From contig NZ_BAAAWO010000001.1 in the NCBI RefSeq assembly GCF_039535115.1, positions 3,224,001 to 3,288,000 of the forward strand: DNA of 64,000 nucleotides, read 5' to 3'. The notes beneath the pieces were generated by a model, which saw only the letters and a list, made by a program, of their open reading frames with translations, did no database searches and was not told where the DNA came from. The position numbers and the translations under genes are program-made. This document shows positions 31,248-39,551 of this stretch, one piece after another. How positions within the stretch are numbered: position 1 is the stretch's first letter; every line of letters begins with the position of its first letter. This stretch comes from Paeniglutamicibacter sulfureus. Lineage in GTDB: Bacteria; Actinomycetota; Actinomycetes; Actinomycetales; Micrococcaceae.

Positions 31248-33626
31248 TCAGTACCCCAGGCCGAAGCCGAACGGGTAGAGTTCCCCGTCCGCGGTCTCCT
31301 TGTAGCCGGGCAGGTCGCTGTACTGCTCGCGGATTGCCTCGGCCGTTCCGGCCAGCGCGAACGGCATCCGGCCTTGCGGGGCGACCTTGCCGGAGAGGAT
31401 GTCCATCAGCGCGGTGTCGCTCATGCCGAACCCTGCCACGATCGCGCCCGCATCGCGCAGCCCGCTGGCCTCGTCCATGACGAAGGGCTGGCGGAAGTAC
31501 ACGTGCAGGACCACCTTGGACGGGTCCTCGACCTCGCTCATGACCTGCTTGATGGTGTCCAGCGACGGGGTGATCTTCCACGACTCGGACTCGGCCATGG
31601 ACGTGAAGTCCAGGATGCTCGACTCCCAGGGCAGCGACCCGCCGAAGCGCAGGCCGTCATCGGTGCAGGTCGGTGCTCCCTGGGTCACGCAGGCGTCCGC
31701 CGCACCGTAGGGGCTCTGGCCGTCGAGTCCTTCAACGCCCTCCAGCACGGAGGGGTTGATGTGCTCGGGGTTCATGCCGGACTCTGGGCTGTTGCTGACG
31801 TAGGAGCCGGTGTTGGCGTTGTTCACCGTGATGTTGAGCAGGGCCACGTCGCTGTCCTTGGCGCTGGGCCGGGCCGCGGGGTCCTTGGTGTTGCCGTTGG
31901 TGACGTTGTAGCCGTACTCTGCGACCTTGTCCGCGGAGATGTCTCCCAGGACGTAGACGTCGGACTCGGGCTTCAGCGGCAAGACCTTGTCCCCGTCGGC
32001 GGTTTCCTTGTTCTGCAACAGGACCGCGGACTTGCGCTGCAGGTCCAGGCCCACCTCGCGGTTCGTGGCACTGCCGACAGTATCGCCGGCAGCGGCTTCA
32101 CCGACGTATGGGTTCTCGAACAGGCCCATGCTGAACATCGGTTCGGTCAATCGCGTGGCGGCGAGCGTGATGCGCTCCTCGGTCAGCAGCCCTGAATCGA
32201 CCAGGTCGGTGATCGTCTTGACGTCGTGGAAGCCGGACAGGGTGTCGGTGCCGCCGTTGATGGCAGTTGCAACGCGCTCGGGAACGGACTTGTCCTCCAG
32301 GCCCCAGGCTCGGTCGTTGATGATGCCGGTGTCCGAGTTGACGTAGCCTTTGAATCCGAGCTCGTCGCGCAAAAGGTCATTGACGATCTGCTTGGAGAAG
32401 GCCATGCCGGTCTGGTCGTAGGTGACGCCGTTGTGTGTGACCTCCACCGGGGCGCCGTAATACGGCATGATCGAGGAAACGCCGGCCTTGATGGCCGCCT
32501 CGAAGGGCTTGAGGTGTTCGGCGAAGGCGTCACCCGGGTAGACCTGGGTCTTGCCGAAGGAATAGTGGGCATCCAGGCCAAGCTCCTGCGGTCCACCGCC
32601 CGGGAAGTGCTTCATGGTTAGCGCCACGGAAGTGTCAGGGCTCAGCGAGGAGCCCTCGGCGTCGAGCGGTCCCTGCAGGGACTGGACGAGCGTGGACATG
32701 ATGTTGGAGTTGAGGTCCGCGTCTTCGGTGAACGTTTCGTGGGCGCGGTACCAGCGCGGCTCGGTGGACAGGTCGGCCATGTAGCCGTACATTCCGCGCA
32801 GCCCGATGGACTCCCATTCATCGCCCATGACGTTGGCGAAGTCCTCGACCACCGACATGTCTCCGGTGGTCGGTGCCTGCCCGGTGCTCGCGGCCTCCGC
32901 GCCGAGTGCCGCGGCGGCGATGCCCGCCTCCTTGGGGAAGGCGGTGAAGGCGCCGGCGGATTCGTTGATGCCGGCCCGCGCGTTCGGGTCGATGTGGTTG
33001 CGTGCATTGGACTTGTAGAGCATCGGGATGCCCAGGCGGGTGGCCTCGCCGAGCTCCTGGATGGAGTTCATGTACGTGGCGGCTTCCTGCGGAGTGAGGG
33101 ACGTGCTGGCCTGGAAGCCGTCGCCGGTTGCCCCGCAGACGGCCTTGTCCTCGCTGGTGACGGTGTTGCGGAAGATGAAGCGGTGCATCTTCTGGTCGTT
33201 GATGTAGCCGGCCGCCGCCGGGTCAAGGGCGCCACGCTCCTTCGTGACGGGGTCGCAGGCGGCATTGAGCGTGTCGATCAGCATGAGGCCGGACTTCTCC
33301 TCCAGCGTCATCAGCGACACCAGGTTCGCCGCGCGCTCGCCGGCGGAAAGCCGCCAGTCCTCGTAGGCGTCGAGCTTGCCGTTGGCGTTGAGGTCCTTGA
33401 AGGTGCGGCCCTTGACCGTGATGGTGTCCTTGACGCGGACACCGATCGTCGGCGGCTTGCCGTGGTTGCCTTCATTCTTTTCAACCGCCATGGGGGCGGG
33501 CTTGCCACTGCCCTCCTGCGGCGGCAGTGCGCTTGCGGACGTCGCGCCCAGGGTGAGTATTAGGGGCAGTGCCAGGGCCGCCGCGGTGCGGCGCCGTTTC
33601 GAAGACGGCGGGAACATTCGAGTCAT
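31248..33626 (-). CDS. Secreted glycoside hydrolase family 3 enzyme with EF-hand-like loop
   Basis: 792 residues. A basic N-terminus and hydrophobic core ending ATSASA form a Sec-type signal peptide of about 33 residues. A calcium-loop-like motif DLNANGKLDAYED lies at about residues 78-90. The GH3 N-domain has KHFPGGGPQELG near residue 339 and the nucleophile Asp432 in GFKGYVNSDTGIINDR. The GH3 C-domain begins at SAVLLQNKETADGDKVLPL. There is no fibronectin III domain at the end. GH3 members are beta-glucosidases, xylosidases or exo-glycosidases; the substrate here cannot be fixed. The promoter carries a CRP/GlxR-like site at 33705-33720. It is convergent with the ArsR gene. Confidence 0.88.
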   Translation of the reverse strand: MTRMFPPSSKRRRTAAALALPLILTLGATSASALPPQEGSGKPAPMAVEKNEGNHGKPPTIGVRVKDTITVKGRTFKDLNANGKLDAYEDWRLSAGERAANLVSLMTLEEKSGLMLIDTLNAACDPVTKERGALDPAAAGYINDQKMHRFIFRNTVTSEDKAVCGATGDGFQASTSLTPQEAATYMNSIQELGEATRLGIPMLYKSNARNHIDPNARAGINESAGAFTAFPKEAGIAAAALGAEAASTGQAPTTGDMSVVEDFANVMGDEWESIGLRGMYGYMADLSTEPRWYRAHETFTEDADLNSNIMSTLVQSLQGPLDAEGSSLSPDTSVALTMKHFPGGGPQELGLDAHYSFGKTQVYPGDAFAEHLKPFEAAIKAGVSSIMPYYGAPVEVTHNGVTYDQTGMAFSKQIVNDLLRDELGFKGYVNSDTGIINDRAWGLEDKSVPERVATAINGGTDTLSGFHDVKTITDLVDSGLLTEERITLAATRLTEPMFSMGLFENPYVGEAAAGDTVGSATNREVGLDLQRKSAVLLQNKETADGDKVLPLKPESDVYVLGDISADKVAEYGYNVTNGNTKDPAARPSAKDSDVALLNITVNNANTGSYVSNSPESGMNPEHINPSVLEGVEGLDGQSPYGAADACVTQGAPTCTDDGLRFGGSLPWESSILDFTSMAESESWKITPSLDTIKQVMSEVEDPSKVVLHVYFRQPFVMDEASGLRDAGAIVAGFGMSDTALMDILSGKVAPQGRMPFALAGTAEAIREQYSDLPGYKETADGELYPFGFGLGY

Positions 33627-33952
33627 GGTGAGCTCTCCGTTGAGTCAGGGTCCGAGGACCAATGACGGGGCCGTTGTGACGCCCGCCATTGGATGCAGAT
33701 CCACTGTGACGTGAATCACTTCGAAAGTGCACGTGGTTGCCATATATTGCCCTCGATCCACGGGGCTTCCGCCTGCCAAAAGCGCCGGTCGGCCTCCGGA
33801 AAAGCGACTTTGACATGCTGCGCCGCCTTAACCGGCGCGCAAGGCCGAAGCCCGAAAGGGCGCCGGAAACCCGCCGCCGGTTTCGCCGAGAACCCCCGAC
33901 GACCGGGGAGGTCTTGGCTCAATTCCTTGACGCAATCCGGGCTTAAAAGAGT
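33627..33952. other. Intergenic region upstream of the GH3 gene
   Basis: About 330 bp between the GH3 start and the terminator of the TRAP operon. Short frames on either strand (69 and 68 codons near 33716-33946) lack the GC bias of real genes here. The only clear signal is the CRP/GlxR-like site. GH3 transcription probably starts close to it. Confidence 0.55.
33705..33720. promoter_or_regulatory. CRP/GlxR-type site upstream of the secreted GH3 gene
   Basis: TGTGACGTGAATCACT matches TGTGA-N6-TCACA at nine of ten consensus positions. It lies about 80 bp before the GH3 start on the minus strand, a usual position for catabolite control of polysaccharide-degrading enzymes. Confidence 0.6.
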
Positions 33953-33987
33953 GCGGTGCCGGAACCTGTAAATGGTTCCGGCACCGC
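33953..33987 (-). terminator. Rho-independent terminator of the TRAP operon
   Basis: A perfect 14-bp stem (GCGGTGCCGGAACC and its complement) with a 7-base loop. Read on the minus strand it is followed by CTCTTTT. It lies 30 bp after the DctM gene. Confidence 0.9.
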
Positions 33988-34018
33988 ATCGGCGCCAAGG
34001 CGGTTGAAGCGCTCGTCG

Positions 34019-35329
34019 TTACTCGGCCAGCAGGCCCAGCACGTCCGGCAGCCACATGGACAGCTGCGGGATGAAGGTGACGACGAAGAGCATCGCCACC
34101 AGGGCCAGGAAGAACGGCACCAGGGCCTTGATGACAGGCTCGGCACGCAGGCCCGCCACCCGGGCGCCCACGAAGAGCACGTTGCCCACCGGCGGGGTGA
34201 TGGTGCCCAGGCACAGGTTGAACGTGACCATGATGCCGAAGTGGATCGGGTCCACGCCGAAGGTGGTGACGATCGGCAGGAAGATCGGCACGAAGATCAG
34301 GATCGCCGGGGTCGGGTCCATGAAGGTGCCTACGATCAGTAGGATCACCATGATCAGGATCAGGATCATGGTCGGGGAATCAGTCAGGCCTAGCAGCCCG
34401 GAGGAGATGGCGCCCGGAATGCCGGAGAAGGCCATGACCCAGGCCATGATCGTGGAAACGCCGACCAGAAGCATGACGATGGCGGTGGTCATCGTGGCAT
34501 CGATGAGGATGCGCGGCAGGTCGGCGACCTTGATGGCCTTGTAGACGAAGCCCAGGATCAGGCAGTACACCACGGCGATGGCCGCCGACTCCGTCGGGGT
34601 GAAGACGCCGGCGAGGATACCGCCGATGACGATGACGATCATCAGGATCGAGGGCACCGCGCGCCAGATGGTCAGCAGTGCCACCGGCAGCGCGACCTTG
34701 GTATGGTTCTTCAGCTCAGGGCGCTTGCGCACGTAGAGCCAAACCACCAGCATGCAGGCAAGGGCCCACAGGATGCCCGGGATGTAGCCGGCCACGAAGA
34801 GCGTGGCGATCGAGGTGCTGGAGACCAGCGAGTAAACGATCAGGGTGTTCGACGGCGGGATCAGCATGCCCGAGGGTGCCGAGGCGATGTTGACGGCCGC
34901 GCAGAAGTTCCTGTCGTAGCCTTCCTTGCGCTGGCGCGGGCCGATGACTCCGCCGACCGCTGCGGCCGAGGCAACGGCGGCACCGGAAACCGAGCCGAAG
35001 AGGGCGTTGGCCACGACGTTGGTCTGGGCCAGGGAGCCGGGGGTGCGGCCGACCAGGACCTTGGCCGCATCGATGAGGCGCCCGGCAATGCCGCCGTTGT
35101 TCATCAGCACGCCGGCCAGGATGAAGAACGGGATGGCCAAGAGGGTGAAGGAGTTGATGCCGGTGAACATCCGCTGCGCGGAGACGAAGGCTGCCTTTTC
35201 CACGCCGATGACCGCGGCCACGGCCAGGAAGGCCGAGATGCCGACTGCGACGGCGATCGGGACGCGTGCCAGCAAGAGCACGGCGATGCCGACAACCAGG
35301 ACAATGCCTGCTACAAGTGCTGCATCCAA
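34019..35329 (-). CDS. dctM: TRAP transporter large permease (DctM)
   Basis: 436 residues. The start is TTG at 35329, three bases after the DctQ stop; no better start is present. It has about 12 hydrophobic helices, with the DctM motifs FTLLAIPFFILAGVLMNNGG, GRTPGSLAQTNVVANALFGSVSGAAVASAAAVG, SAPSGMLIPPSNTLIVYS and GTITPPVGNVLFVG. DctM is the ion-coupled translocation subunit. With the DctP and DctQ genes upstream and the divergent hexuronate genes, it most likely imports glucuronate, galacturonate or a related sugar acid. Confidence 0.93.
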   Translation of the reverse strand: MDAALVAGIVLVVGIAVLLLARVPIAVAVGISAFLAVAAVIGVEKAAFVSAQRMFTGINSFTLLAIPFFILAGVLMNNGGIAGRLIDAAKVLVGRTPGSLAQTNVVANALFGSVSGAAVASAAAVGGVIGPRQRKEGYDRNFCAAVNIASAPSGMLIPPSNTLIVYSLVSSTSIATLFVAGYIPGILWALACMLVVWLYVRKRPELKNHTKVALPVALLTIWRAVPSILMIVIVIGGILAGVFTPTESAAIAVVYCLILGFVYKAIKVADLPRILIDATMTTAIVMLLVGVSTIMAWVMAFSGIPGAISSGLLGLTDSPTMILILIMVILLIVGTFMDPTPAILIFVPIFLPIVTTFGVDPIHFGIMVTFNLCLGTITPPVGNVLFVGARVAGLRAEPVIKALVPFFLALVAMLFVVTFIPQLSMWLPDVLGLLAE

Positions 35330-35331
35330 AG

Positions 35332-35841
35332 CTAGATCGCCTCCCGGATTTCTTCGTCGTTGTCGTTGGGCAGGCCGCGTCCGTGCAGCGCCTCAACCAA
35401 GTGGTAGATGGCATAGAAGGCCGTAACGACCCCGGAGATCGGCAGGGCCAGGTACATGGCGCCGATGTTCAGGGGCAGCCCGGAGATCTTCTGGGACCAA
35501 GTCAGGTCCACGCCGCGGATGCCGCCGTAAACCAGGACGAACACGGCAAAGAGCAGGATGACGACCTGGACGAAGACCTCGGTGGTGCGCTTCTCGTTGA
35601 TCTTGAGGGCGCGCACCAGAAAGTCCACGGCGATGTGGCCTCGATCGGAAAAGACGTAGGCGGAACCGAAGAGGGCCAGCCAGACAAAGAGGTACTGGGC
35701 CAGTGACGTGGTCCAGGTGGCCGGGTCGTGCAAGACCTGGCGGCTGAAGACCTGCCAGCAGACCACCAGCACGAGGAAGCTGAAGAGAATGACGCACAGC
35801 CACTTCAGCGTGACATCGAGAACTGCCTTGATTGCGTTCAC
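35332..35841 (-). CDS. dctQ: TRAP transporter small permease (DctQ)
   Basis: 169 residues from GTG 35841, which overlaps the DctP stop (GTGA); the frame is open further upstream but that part is the DctP gene. Four membrane helices (WLCVILFSFLVLVVCWQVFSR, LFVWLALFGSAYVF, VVILLFAVFVLVYGGI, and one near the C-terminus). WTTSLAQYLFVWLALFGSAYVFSDRGHIAVDF is the conserved DctQ core. It pairs with DctM in the membrane. Confidence 0.92.
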   Translation of the reverse strand: MNAIKAVLDVTLKWLCVILFSFLVLVVCWQVFSRQVLHDPATWTTSLAQYLFVWLALFGSAYVFSDRGHIAVDFLVRALKINEKRTTEVFVQVVILLFAVFVLVYGGIRGVDLTWSQKISGLPLNIGAMYLALPISGVVTAFYAIYHLVEALHGRGLPNDNDEEIREAI

Positions 35842-36848
35842 TTGCCGGCCTCCTTGATGTCCTCGTACAGCGCGTGGGCCTTTTCGCCCTTCAGGGCGCC
35901 TTCGACCACGGGGGCCAGGGCCTTGCGGAATGCCTCGTCGTCGACGTCGTTGAACTTGGATCCGGACGCGGTTGCCTTGTCGATGGCCCCCTGCGTGTCC
36001 GTCAGCCATAGCTTGACGTGCTCGTCAACGGTCTTTTGCCATTCGGCTTCCAGGATCTTGCGGTCCTCCGGGTTCATCTTCTCCAGGAGCTCCGAGTTGA
36101 TGAGCATGTAGTCAAGGCCCACCAGGTGACGGGTGCGGGCCACGTACTTGGCAACCTCGTTATGCTTCTGGGTGGTGTACGAGACCTCGTTGTTTTCCGC
36201 ACCGTCCAGCACGCCCGACTGCATTGCCGTGTAGACCTCGCCGTAGGACATCGGGGTGGCCGAACCACCCATGGCATTGAGCATGGCGATGTGGATGTCG
36301 GATTCCTGGACGCGGATCTTCATGCCGGCCAGGTCCTCCGGCGTCCTGATGGGGCCCTGGGCCGTGTAGAGGTTCCTGTCGCCCTGGGTGAGTCCGCCCA
36401 GGACCGTGAGGTTCTTGGATTCCTCGAGCGAGGAGAACAGCTCGCCAACGATCTGCGGGTTGCGCAGCACGGAGATCTGGTGGTCGATGCTGTTGAAGAC
36501 CGTCGGGAGATTCAGTGTCGCGAACTCGGGGTTCAGGTTTTCCAGCTGGGTGCCGGAGGCGATGAGCATGTCGACGGCGCCGTCGGAGACGAGCTGGATG
36601 ACTTCCTGCTGGGCGCCGAGGGTTTCGTTGGGGTACACCTTGATGTCCCAGCGGCCGTCGGTGGCCTGCTTCAGTCGTTCGCCGAAGCCGGTCAGGGCAA
36701 TGTAGGACGGGTGGGTTTCTGACTGGTTGAGGGAAAGGACCATGGTCTTCCCCTCCTCTGCGGTGCCCGAGATACCAGCGGTGCACGCACTTAGGCCAAG
36801 TACGGCTGCTGATGCCAGGGCGACGGCTCGCAATAAGCGAAGTTTCAT
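35838..36848 (-). CDS. dctP: TRAP transporter substrate-binding lipoprotein (DctP)
   Basis: 336 residues. The signal peptide has lipobox LGLSAC, Cys22, i.e. it is lipid-anchored as expected for a Gram-positive cell. DctP fold: GERLKQATDGRWDIKVYPNETLGAQQEVIQ, TPEDLAGMKIRVQESDIHIAMLNAMGGSATPMSYGEVYTAMQSGVLDGAENNE, with the conserved Arg that salt-bridges the substrate carboxylate in KIRVQ. The sequence is of the DctP subgroup associated with sugar acids. First gene of dctPQM, divergent from the LacI regulator gene with an operator at 36987-37002 in between. Confidence 0.92.
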   Translation of the reverse strand: MKLRLLRAVALASAAVLGLSACTAGISGTAEEGKTMVLSLNQSETHPSYIALTGFGERLKQATDGRWDIKVYPNETLGAQQEVIQLVSDGAVDMLIASGTQLENLNPEFATLNLPTVFNSIDHQISVLRNPQIVGELFSSLEESKNLTVLGGLTQGDRNLYTAQGPIRTPEDLAGMKIRVQESDIHIAMLNAMGGSATPMSYGEVYTAMQSGVLDGAENNEVSYTTQKHNEVAKYVARTRHLVGLDYMLINSELLEKMNPEDRKILEAEWQKTVDEHVKLWLTDTQGAIDKATASGSKFNDVDDEAFRKALAPVVEGALKGEKAHALYEDIKEAGK

Positions 36849-36986
36849 CTCTGGAGGCTACTTTCCGGCCGGCGAGGAGGCGACGTTGCCCCATTGCCCT
36901 TGCGAGGCGGTGCCTGCAAAGGCACCTCCCGGCCACATTGACGGTTGCATTGATGATGTACGCCACAGCGCGCGGGGAGCCAATTG

Positions 36987-37002
36987 TTGCCACTAGTTGC
37001 CA
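36987..37002. promoter_or_regulatory. LacI-type operator between dctP and the lacI-family gene
   Basis: TTGCCACTAGTTGCCA matches the perfect palindrome TGGCAACTAGTTGCCA at 14 of 16 positions. It lies about 140 bp from dctP and 40 bp before the regulator start, suitable for control of both. A second copy is at 38096-38111. Confidence 0.65.
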
Positions 37003-37042
37003 CAGACTTTCAACTATTGGCCGGGCGCGCAAGGATAGGGGT

Positions 37043-38059
37043 GTGATCCCCAGACCCGAAGAACCCCGCCCGGCAACCATCTACGATGTTGCGCGCATCG
37101 CGGGAGTTTCAGCATCGACCGTTTCGCGGGCCTTTGCCCGCCCGGGGCGGGTCAGTTTCGCCACGGCCGAACGCATCCGGAAGGTGGCCGACGAGATCGG
37201 CTACCAGTCGGTGAGCGTGCGCCGCCCCATGGCCCAGGGGCGAAGCCGGCGCGGGACCATTGCCCTGGTGGTGGCCGACATTTCCAACCCGGTGTACTTC
37301 GAGATGATCCGCGGGGCCGAGGAGGAGGCCGCCCTGAACGGCTACACCATGCTTCTGGCCCACACCCGGGAATCCGGGGTCATCGAGCGCGAGGCCATCG
37401 AACGGTCCATGGACATCGTGGACGGGATCGTGCTCAGCAGCTCGCGCATGTCCGATGCGGCCATCCGCGCCATGGCCAAGCAAAAGCCCACGGTGGTGAT
37501 GAACCGCGGAGTCAAGGGCGTGGCCAGCGTGATCACCGACAACGTGCGCGGGGTGCGCCGGGCGATCGAGCATTTCAGGGAACTGGGACACCAAGAGGTT
37601 TCCTACCTCGCGGGCCCCGAGGCCTCCTGGGCCGACTCCATGCGCTGGGGGGCCGTGAAACAGGCGGGCCTGGAGCTCGACGTGCGGATCACCAAGGTCG
37701 AATCCGCCGCACCCACCATGGACGGCGGGGCGCGGGCCGCGGACAAGGTCGCCACGGGCAAGGCCACCGCAGTGCTTGCCTACAACGACCAGCTGGCCCT
37801 TGGGCTGATGCGCAGGCTGCAGGCCAACGGCTTCGGCGTCCCCGAGGACTTCTCGATCATCGGCTTCGACAACTCCTCGGGCGCCTCGTTGATCGTGCCG
37901 GGACTTTCCAGTGTGGCGGCACCCTTGCACGCCCTGGGGGCCACGGCCGTGCGCAGCCTTTTGGCGATCTCGCGGGGCGCGGTCTCCACGCACGAACAGG
38001 CCGTGGTGCTGCCGACGCGGTTGGTGCTGCGCGGCTCCACGGCACGCCCCCGCGGCTAG
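37043..38059 (+). CDS. LacI-family repressor of the hexuronate regulon
   Basis: 338 residues from GTG 37043. An N-terminal HTH and hinge (ATIYDVARIAGVSASTVSRAFARPGRVSFATAERIRKVADEIGYQ) is followed by a periplasmic-binding-like effector domain (IALVVADISNPVYFEMIRGAEEEA, SDAAIR, VAYNDQLALG-type segment, SIIGFDNSSGASLIVPGLSSV). It is the first gene before uxaC on the same strand and is divergent from dctPQM. Two matching operators (36987 and 38096) flank it. The effector is probably a uronate or a pathway intermediate; this is inference. Confidence 0.92.
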   Translation: MIPRPEEPRPATIYDVARIAGVSASTVSRAFARPGRVSFATAERIRKVADEIGYQSVSVRRPMAQGRSRRGTIALVVADISNPVYFEMIRGAEEEAALNGYTMLLAHTRESGVIEREAIERSMDIVDGIVLSSSRMSDAAIRAMAKQKPTVVMNRGVKGVASVITDNVRGVRRAIEHFRELGHQEVSYLAGPEASWADSMRWGAVKQAGLELDVRITKVESAAPTMDGGARAADKVATGKATAVLAYNDQLALGLMRRLQANGFGVPEDFSIIGFDNSSGASLIVPGLSSVAAPLHALGATAVRSLLAISRGAVSTHEQAVVLPTRLVLRGSTARPRG

Positions 38060-38095
38060 CGGAAATCCGCGCCTCCGCGGTAGTGGTGCAACTCA

Positions 38096-38111
38096 TGGCA
38101 ACTTGTTGCCA
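38096..38111. promoter_or_regulatory. LacI-type operator upstream of uxaC
   Basis: TGGCAACTTGTTGCCA is palindromic at 14 of 16 positions (one mismatched pair) and shares the half-sites of the site at 36987. It lies 30 bp before the uxaC ATG, in the 82-bp gap after the regulator gene. Confidence 0.7.
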
Positions 38112-38141
38112 ATACGTGCCAGGGATACGGACGATCAATAC

Positions 38142-39551
38142 ATGTCTTCCTCGATTGCGAACCACCCCGATCGGCTTCTGCCCGCAGACCCCGGTGTCCG
38201 CGCGATAGCCCGGTCGCTCCACAAAGACGTGGAAAACCTTCCCATCATTTCGCCGCACGGCCACGTGGACGCGGCCATGATCGCCAACGACACCCCGTTC
38301 CCGGACCCCACCGCACTGCTGCTGAGCCCGGACCACTACGTGACCCGCCTGCTGCACGCCAACGGCGTACCGCTTGAACAGCTGCGGGTCGGCGGCACCT
38401 CCGAGATCGGCGCCCTGGATGCCTGGCGTACCTTCTGCGCCAACTGGAAGGCCTTCGACGGCACCGCATCGGGGTACTGGCTGCGCCAGGAATTCGTCGA
38501 CGTCTTCGGGATCGACGACCTTGACATCCGCGAGGAAACCGCCGAGGCAACCTTCAACGCGCTGCAGGCGAAGATCGACGAGCCGGGCTTCCGCCCGCGG
38601 GCACTGATGGACTCCTTCAACATCGAGGTCATGGCCACCACCGACGACCCACTGGACGACCTGTCAGCGCACCGCGCACTGGCCGATGACGCGTCCTTCA
38701 CCTCCCGGGTGCTGCCGACCTTCCGCCCCGACGCCTACATCAAGTTCTGGGGCGCCGACTTCGCCGCCAAGGCCGACGCGCTGATCCAGGCCGCCGGCCA
38801 AGGGGCCACCGGCTACGACGGCTACATGGCCGCGATGGCCAACCGCCGTGCCTACTTCGTCGAACACGGCGCAGTGTCCTCCGACCACGGTTCGCATTCG
38901 GCCGCTACGCTGAAGCTTTCCCGCGACGAGGCCGCCGCACTCTTCGCCAAGGGCATGGCCGGCACCGCCTCCACCGCCGAGGCCTTCGCCTTCGAGGCGC
39001 ACATGATGTACCAGCAGGCCGCCATGGCAGTGGAAGACGGACTGGTCATGACGATGCACCCGGGCGTGCACCGCAACACCCACGCAGCCACGCTGGAGGC
39101 ATTCGGCCCGGACACCGGGCATGACATCCCCTTTGCCGTGGACTTCGCCACCGGACTGCAGCCGCTGCTCAACGACTTCGGCACCGCCAAGGGATTCCAC
39201 TTCATCCCCTTCACCATCGACGAAACCGTGTTCTCCCGCGAGATCGCACCGCTGGCCGGGTTCTACCCGTCGGTGTTCATCGGGGCGCCGTGGTGGTTCC
39301 TGGATGCGCCGGATGCCATGATGCGCTTCCGCTCAGCCGTCACCGAGACCGCCGGGTTCTCCCGGTCCTCGGGCTTCATCGACGACACCCGTGCCTTCTG
39401 CTCCATCCCCGCCCGGCACGACGCCTCGCGCCGTGTGGAGGCCTCCTTCCTGGCCCGCCTGGTCGCCGAGCACCGGATCACCGAGGAACGCGCCCACGAG
39501 ATCATCGTCGACATCGTCGACGCCGCACCGCGCCGGGCGTTCAAGCTGTGA
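38142..39551 (+). CDS. uxaC: Glucuronate/uronate isomerase
   Basis: 469 residues from ATG 38142. ISPHGHVDAAM supplies the N-terminal His-x-His metal motif of this amidohydrolase-superfamily isomerase. FVDVFGID, IKFWGADF, AVSSDHGSHSA, MTMHPGVHRNTH and GFIDDTRAFCSIPARHD are typical UxaC segments. It interconverts D-glucuronate/D-fructuronate and D-galacturonate/D-tagaturonate. A LacI-type operator lies in front. The stop overlaps the next GTG start (GTGA). Confidence 0.94.
   Translation: MSSSIANHPDRLLPADPGVRAIARSLHKDVENLPIISPHGHVDAAMIANDTPFPDPTALLLSPDHYVTRLLHANGVPLEQLRVGGTSEIGALDAWRTFCANWKAFDGTASGYWLRQEFVDVFGIDDLDIREETAEATFNALQAKIDEPGFRPRALMDSFNIEVMATTDDPLDDLSAHRALADDASFTSRVLPTFRPDAYIKFWGADFAAKADALIQAAGQGATGYDGYMAAMANRRAYFVEHGAVSSDHGSHSAATLKLSRDEAAALFAKGMAGTASTAEAFAFEAHMMYQQAAMAVEDGLVMTMHPGVHRNTHAATLEAFGPDTGHDIPFAVDFATGLQPLLNDFGTAKGFHFIPFTIDETVFSREIAPLAGFYPSVFIGAPWWFLDAPDAMMRFRSAVTETAGFSRSSGFIDDTRAFCSIPARHDASRRVEASFLARLVAEHRITEERAHEIIVDIVDAAPRRAFKL

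Noticed and set aside
33737..33946. 69-codon plus-strand frame upstream of the GH3 gene
   Set aside because: TTG start without ribosome site, low codon bias, Arg-rich product; it competes with an equally poor antisense frame.
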